Position numbers and translations under genes: made by a program. Source: Cryoendolithus antarcticus (Eukaryota; Ascomycota; Dothideomycetes; Cladosporiales; Cladosporiaceae). Taken from it: a DNA stretch of 64,000 nt. Below the pieces are notes generated by a model. That model did no database searches, was not told where the DNA came from, and saw nothing but the letters and a program-made list of their open reading frames with translations. The first letter of the stretch is position 1; every line of letters begins with the position of its first letter. The stretch lies in the NCBI GenBank assembly GCA_002077065.1, contig NAJO01000024.1, positions 62,001 through 126,000 of the forward strand. The letters are read 5' to 3'. Below, piece by piece: positions 61,147-64,000 of this stretch.

Positions 61147-61956
61147 ATGCCTAACGGATTCACGCCTCTCAGCCAGACACAAGTGGACGAGCTTGCGCAC
61201 TTCTCATCGTTGCTCCACCTCTTCCATCACCGCAATAAGAATCAACATCGCCGCAGCATCTGGTACCGTCACTTCTCAATATTCCACCGGCAACTAAACA
61301 AGCTCCTGAGTCTACTCACTACGATCGCAGCGACGCCGACGACTTACACAGAGCGCGCGAAACATAAGGCTCGCTTGCCGGAGCTGCAAACCAGGATCAC
61401 CCAGACATTGAACTTTTGGCAGGATGCTCTTGTACCAAAATGGGCTCACGCCTTCGGTCAGCTGATCGCTGACGGGCAGTTCGCAGTATTAGGTATGGTA
61501 CTGACGGGCGTGATGGCTGGTGTGTGCGGAACACTGGGCATCAACGCGAGGCTCGAGAAAACTGGCGTTGCGATCGAGGAGGCTGAGCAGGCTGAGATGG
61601 TGAAGGTGCTTCGAACCTTCGAGTGGGAAACCTGGGAAGATGAGGAGCCGAGGCATGATGCGATCGTTGGTAAAGTCCCTGGACCAGCGGCGAAGAAGCC
61701 TACAGGCAACGATGACGATGACTTGGGCGTGCCACTCGAACGAGTACCGTTGGACGCAGTGTCTGCACTTGTACCAGTCACGGTGCGCCAGCCTGATGGC
61801 AGCAATGTTGAGCATCGAGCGCCTGTTGCGAGCCTACAGTCTTCACAGGGCCACGTCAAGTCGATGAAGTCCGATAGTCCTCGGCCTGCCATCAAATCGA
61901 TCAAGAAGAAGCGTAAGCGAGGCGATGCGATAGATGATCTATTCGGAGGCCTGTAG
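61147..61956 (+). CDS. RMP1: RNase MRP subunit Rmp1-like
   Basis: Single-exon protein of 269 aa. The conserved N-terminal helical domain is clear: LAHFSSLLHLFHHRNKNQHR, SIWYRHFSIFHRQLNKLL, and WAHAFGQLIADGQFAVLGMVL with a Gly-rich continuation (about residues 1-135). The C-terminus is poorly conserved and ends in a basic KSIKKKRKRGDAIDDLFGGL, a nuclear-signal-like tail. Rmp1 is the subunit of RNase MRP (pre-rRNA processing) that distinguishes it from RNase P. Longer than the yeast protein (about 200 aa) because of the tail. Confidence 0.88.
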   Translation: MPNGFTPLSQTQVDELAHFSSLLHLFHHRNKNQHRRSIWYRHFSIFHRQLNKLLSLLTTIAATPTTYTERAKHKARLPELQTRITQTLNFWQDALVPKWAHAFGQLIADGQFAVLGMVLTGVMAGVCGTLGINARLEKTGVAIEEAEQAEMVKVLRTFEWETWEDEEPRHDAIVGKVPGPAAKKPTGNDDDDLGVPLERVPLDAVSALVPVTVRQPDGSNVEHRAPVASLQSSQGHVKSMKSDSPRPAIKSIKKKRKRGDAIDDLFGGL

Positions 61957-62790
61957 CGCACGCAGTGATAGCTCACAAATATCAAAGCCTTTGGTCACCG
62001 TCCATGTTGCGTACAAATCCAACAACGCCAGGAAGCCTTTGACCGGCGCTCAGGTAGACATGCAGATCCAATGCACGACTGCTGACTGAGATGTCTCGAA
62101 CAAGACAAATCGAATCGTCTCAGATAACAAGCGACATGCACTTGAAACATGGGTGCGCGCCACGGCGCCCCTGCGTCACGTACTTCAGCCCCACGCCTGA
62201 ACAAGCCAGGGTGCCTGAACTGTCTCTACAGCAAGAAGAGGGTAGGCGACTGATTACTGCCCTCGAATACCACTGTCCACGGCTGATCCGTCGCTCGGTG
62301 CGACAAGATACACCCAACTTGCTGGCCCTGCAGACGGCGTGAACTGGCGTGCACCTTGGCCGTAAATCAGCAGCAGAGGAATGAGCAGTCGAGAGCTTTG
62401 AAGGCAGACAGGGACGCAGACATGAAGGCCGAGAAAGCGGAGAAGGACGCCCACGCCGCTGCTCGACAAATGCGTGATGTGGTACGGGGTACTAGAGAGC
62501 CGACTTCAGTGGCTCGTGATGTCTGGACGAGGATGATGTAAGATATGGTTGTTGCCGGCGGGTGAAAATACACGTGATGTCGCGTCAGTGACGCGTTATC
62601 GCCAGCCACGCGTTTCACAGCCACACCTCGAGTCCAACCTCCCATGTCGTGACAGCACCGCATCTCATCGATCGTGCATGCACTGCCTGTCAACAGGTCA
62701 CCCACTGATCTAGATCCCTTGTTGGTGCTCAAAGCATGTTGTAAGTATTTCAGCCTCGTATCGTACCTCATCAACACTTTCCATCAAGCC
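61957..62790. other. Gap with uncertain small frames
   Basis: This 834 bp holds a frame at about 62371-62541 that reads as a charged helix (RALKADRDADMKAEKAEK) ending RDVWTRMM, but no start or joining exon could be settled, so it is not called a gene. The right part is promoter of the Mug113-like gene. Confidence 0.35.
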
Positions 62791-64000
62791 ATGCATTCTT
62801 TTCATCAACTCACCCCAGAAGCACTCCTTGGTCGCAATGACTCCAAGAACGCCGCGACCACTTGTCGCGGCATCACAAGCTCGGGGCGACCTTGTAGACG
62901 TGCCTTAGCGAGTCCGAGCAAAGGCAGCGGCGCTTCACTTGCGACCAGTGGCAAGGCAGACGGAAACGGACTTTGCTGGCAGCATAGAGATCAAGGCCCG
63001 AGCAGCGGCGGGCAAAGTGAGAATTCGGGACTCGATGGAGAAGAGGGCCTGCGTAGGGGCCCAGGAAAGATGGAGACGCTGAAGGAGAGAGGAAGTGTCG
63101 ATACATTCCTGGTGCGGCTGGGCGTTGAAGGGAGACCACCGGAGCAGAGCGCTCCCCGAAGGCCTCGAGCACCGCTAGATCGTGATCAAACAAGGTCGAG
63201 TCTGTCTGCGCAAAGACCAGAGCAGTACAATCTCCCGGAACGCCGCAAAGCAGAGCGCGCCGAGAGACCGCGGAAGAAAAGCTCCTTTTGGTCTACACTG
63301 TGTTGTATGGGCGGCAGTGGCGACAACGATAATTACGTGGAGGTCGTCCGTCACAAGAGAAGGAAAGACGGCGCAAGGTGGCCAGACACACCTCCTCAAG
63401 GGCGCCTCGATCGACCGTCAGGCATATCAAGGCCGTCCTTCCAGCCGAATGAACCGTCCCGCACATCAAATGCAACACGAAGACCACGCAGCAATCCACC
63501 TACAAGACCATCACCGCAGCATGTTTCCTCTACAGCGTCGCAGACCACGTCGCTGCTAGCATTGATACCCAAGGATCTTTCCCCTCAGACCACGTCCACC
63601 CTCCTGAGCGAGCTCAGTAAACCTCCGAATCCGCTCGACGAGGAAGGCTACATCTACATCTTCTGGCTTACACCCTCTACGACCACTACGCCTCCGGAAT
63701 CGACAGCGCGCGACCTTCTGTCAACACCTGCACGCCCATCCCAAGGCCGAAGGATCTCAGATGTGCTCTCAGCTTACTCGGATGCCGGTGACACGCCTAC
63801 ATCAGAAAACATGGTGCTACTAAAGATTGGCAGAGCAAACAATGTCTACCGTCGGATGACAGAATGGCAACGCCAGTGCGGCTACGCTCTTACATTACTG
63901 CGATGGTACCCTCACGTTCCCTCTTCGTCTCATCCGTCTTCGCCCGCCGCTTCGCCACCGCCATCCGCGTCTCGCATGCCACCCAATCGGCAGTCTCCGC
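62791..64000 (+). CDS. GIY-YIG/T5orf172-domain protein, Mug113/DUF1766-like (3' truncated by window)
   Basis: The frame is open from the ATG at 62791 (MHSFHQLTPEALLGRN) to the window end, 403 codons, so only the N-terminal part is present. Early residues show a Cys/His cluster, TCRGITSSGRPCRRAL then LCWQHRD, typical of fungal DUF1766 proteins and probably zinc-binding. A long basic Pro/Ser-rich linker follows. The catalytic-type domain begins at EEGYIYIFWLTP and continues VLLKIGRANNVYRRMTEWQRQCGY, the T5orf172 branch of the GIY-YIG nuclease fold. S. pombe Mug113 is meiotically upregulated; function is otherwise unknown. Activity cannot be judged without the C-terminus. Confidence 0.82.
   Translation, partial: MHSFHQLTPEALLGRNDSKNAATTCRGITSSGRPCRRALASPSKGSGASLATSGKADGNGLCWQHRDQGPSSGGQSENSGLDGEEGLRRGPGKMETLKERGSVDTFLVRLGVEGRPPEQSAPRRPRAPLDRDQTRSSLSAQRPEQYNLPERRKAERAERPRKKSSFWSTLCCMGGSGDNDNYVEVVRHKRRKDGARWPDTPPQGRLDRPSGISRPSFQPNEPSRTSNATRRPRSNPPTRPSPQHVSSTASQTTSLLALIPKDLSPQTTSTLLSELSKPPNPLDEEGYIYIFWLTPSTTTTPPESTARDLLSTPARPSQGRRISDVLSAYSDAGDTPTSENMVLLKIGRANNVYRRMTEWQRQCGYALTLLRWYPHVPSSSHPSSPAASPPPSASRMPPNRQSP

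Noticed and set aside
62371..62541. Charged helical frame ending RDVWTRMM
   Set aside because: Looks protein-like, but I could not find a start codon or a splice partner that keeps frame; not called.

Overview
The window is nuclear DNA of a filamentous ascomycete. The proteins are fungal orthologues (LTV1, LSG1, SEC12, FCF2, KAE1, NOP2, CWC2, UBC1, RPT2, RMP1). Introns are short (about 50-125 nt) with ordinary fungal donors, branch sites and acceptors, and several families are typical of Pezizomycotina (LaeA-like methyltransferase, pisatin-demethylase-like P450, fungal transcription-factor domain protein, CRIB protein). A Dothideomycete is my guess, but the class is not proven here. I placed exon junctions by hand from reading frame, splice signals and family conservation. 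I saw no tRNA, rRNA, CRISPR array or intact transposon.

Layout, left to right. 0.8-6.2 kb: an SDR oxidoreductase, then the divergent ribosome-assembly pair LTV1 (40S) and LSG1 (60S). 6.6-12.0 kb: a small accessory-looking block with a six-exon P450, a LaeA-like methyltransferase and a secreted nucleoside hydrolase. 12.4-23 kb: a USP-like protein that seems to have lost its catalytic site, a promethin-like membrane protein, a Gal80-like oxidoreductase-fold protein, TRAPP subunit Trs33, cytosolic malate dehydrogenase and a mitochondrial FAD/folate-type carrier. 23-30.4 kb: glycyl-tRNA synthetase, alpha-actinin and a CRIB-domain protein. 30.4-32.4 kb: a 2 kb gene-free stretch. 32.4-38.7 kb: SEC12, FCF2, purine nucleoside phosphorylase and a WDR70-like protein. 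38.7-45.4 kb: a sparse region with a small Cys-rich protein, a hotdog thioesterase, a transcription-factor-domain protein without a zinc cluster, and an acidic nuclear protein. 45.4-52.2 kb: the divergent pair KAE1/NOP2, with a different degenerate tandem-repeat array beyond each 3' end, then CWC2. 52.7-64 kb: iron-type alcohol dehydrogenase, UBC1 and RPT2 (divergent), a FUN14 protein, Xaa-Pro aminopeptidase P, RMP1 and a GIY-YIG/Mug113-like gene cut by the window end.

Most genes are housekeeping functions: ribosome and RNA maturation (LTV1, LSG1, FCF2, NOP2, RMP1, CWC2, KAE1), ubiquitin-proteasome (UBC1, RPT2, UIM/USP-like protein), secretory traffic (SEC12, Trs33) and actin/Rho signalling (alpha-actinin, CRIB protein). 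Several pairs share a short divergent promoter. I recognised no wholly new multi-gene system. The observations most worth following are: a mitochondrial presequence on glycyl-tRNA synthetase with no AUG to start it; a malate dehydrogenase stop codon buried in a splice donor, whose tandem acceptors could add a peroxisome-like C-terminus; two tandem arrays flanking KAE1-NOP2; a likely pseudo-deubiquitinase; an RPT2 first coding exon that is only the start codon; and two GC-AG introns.
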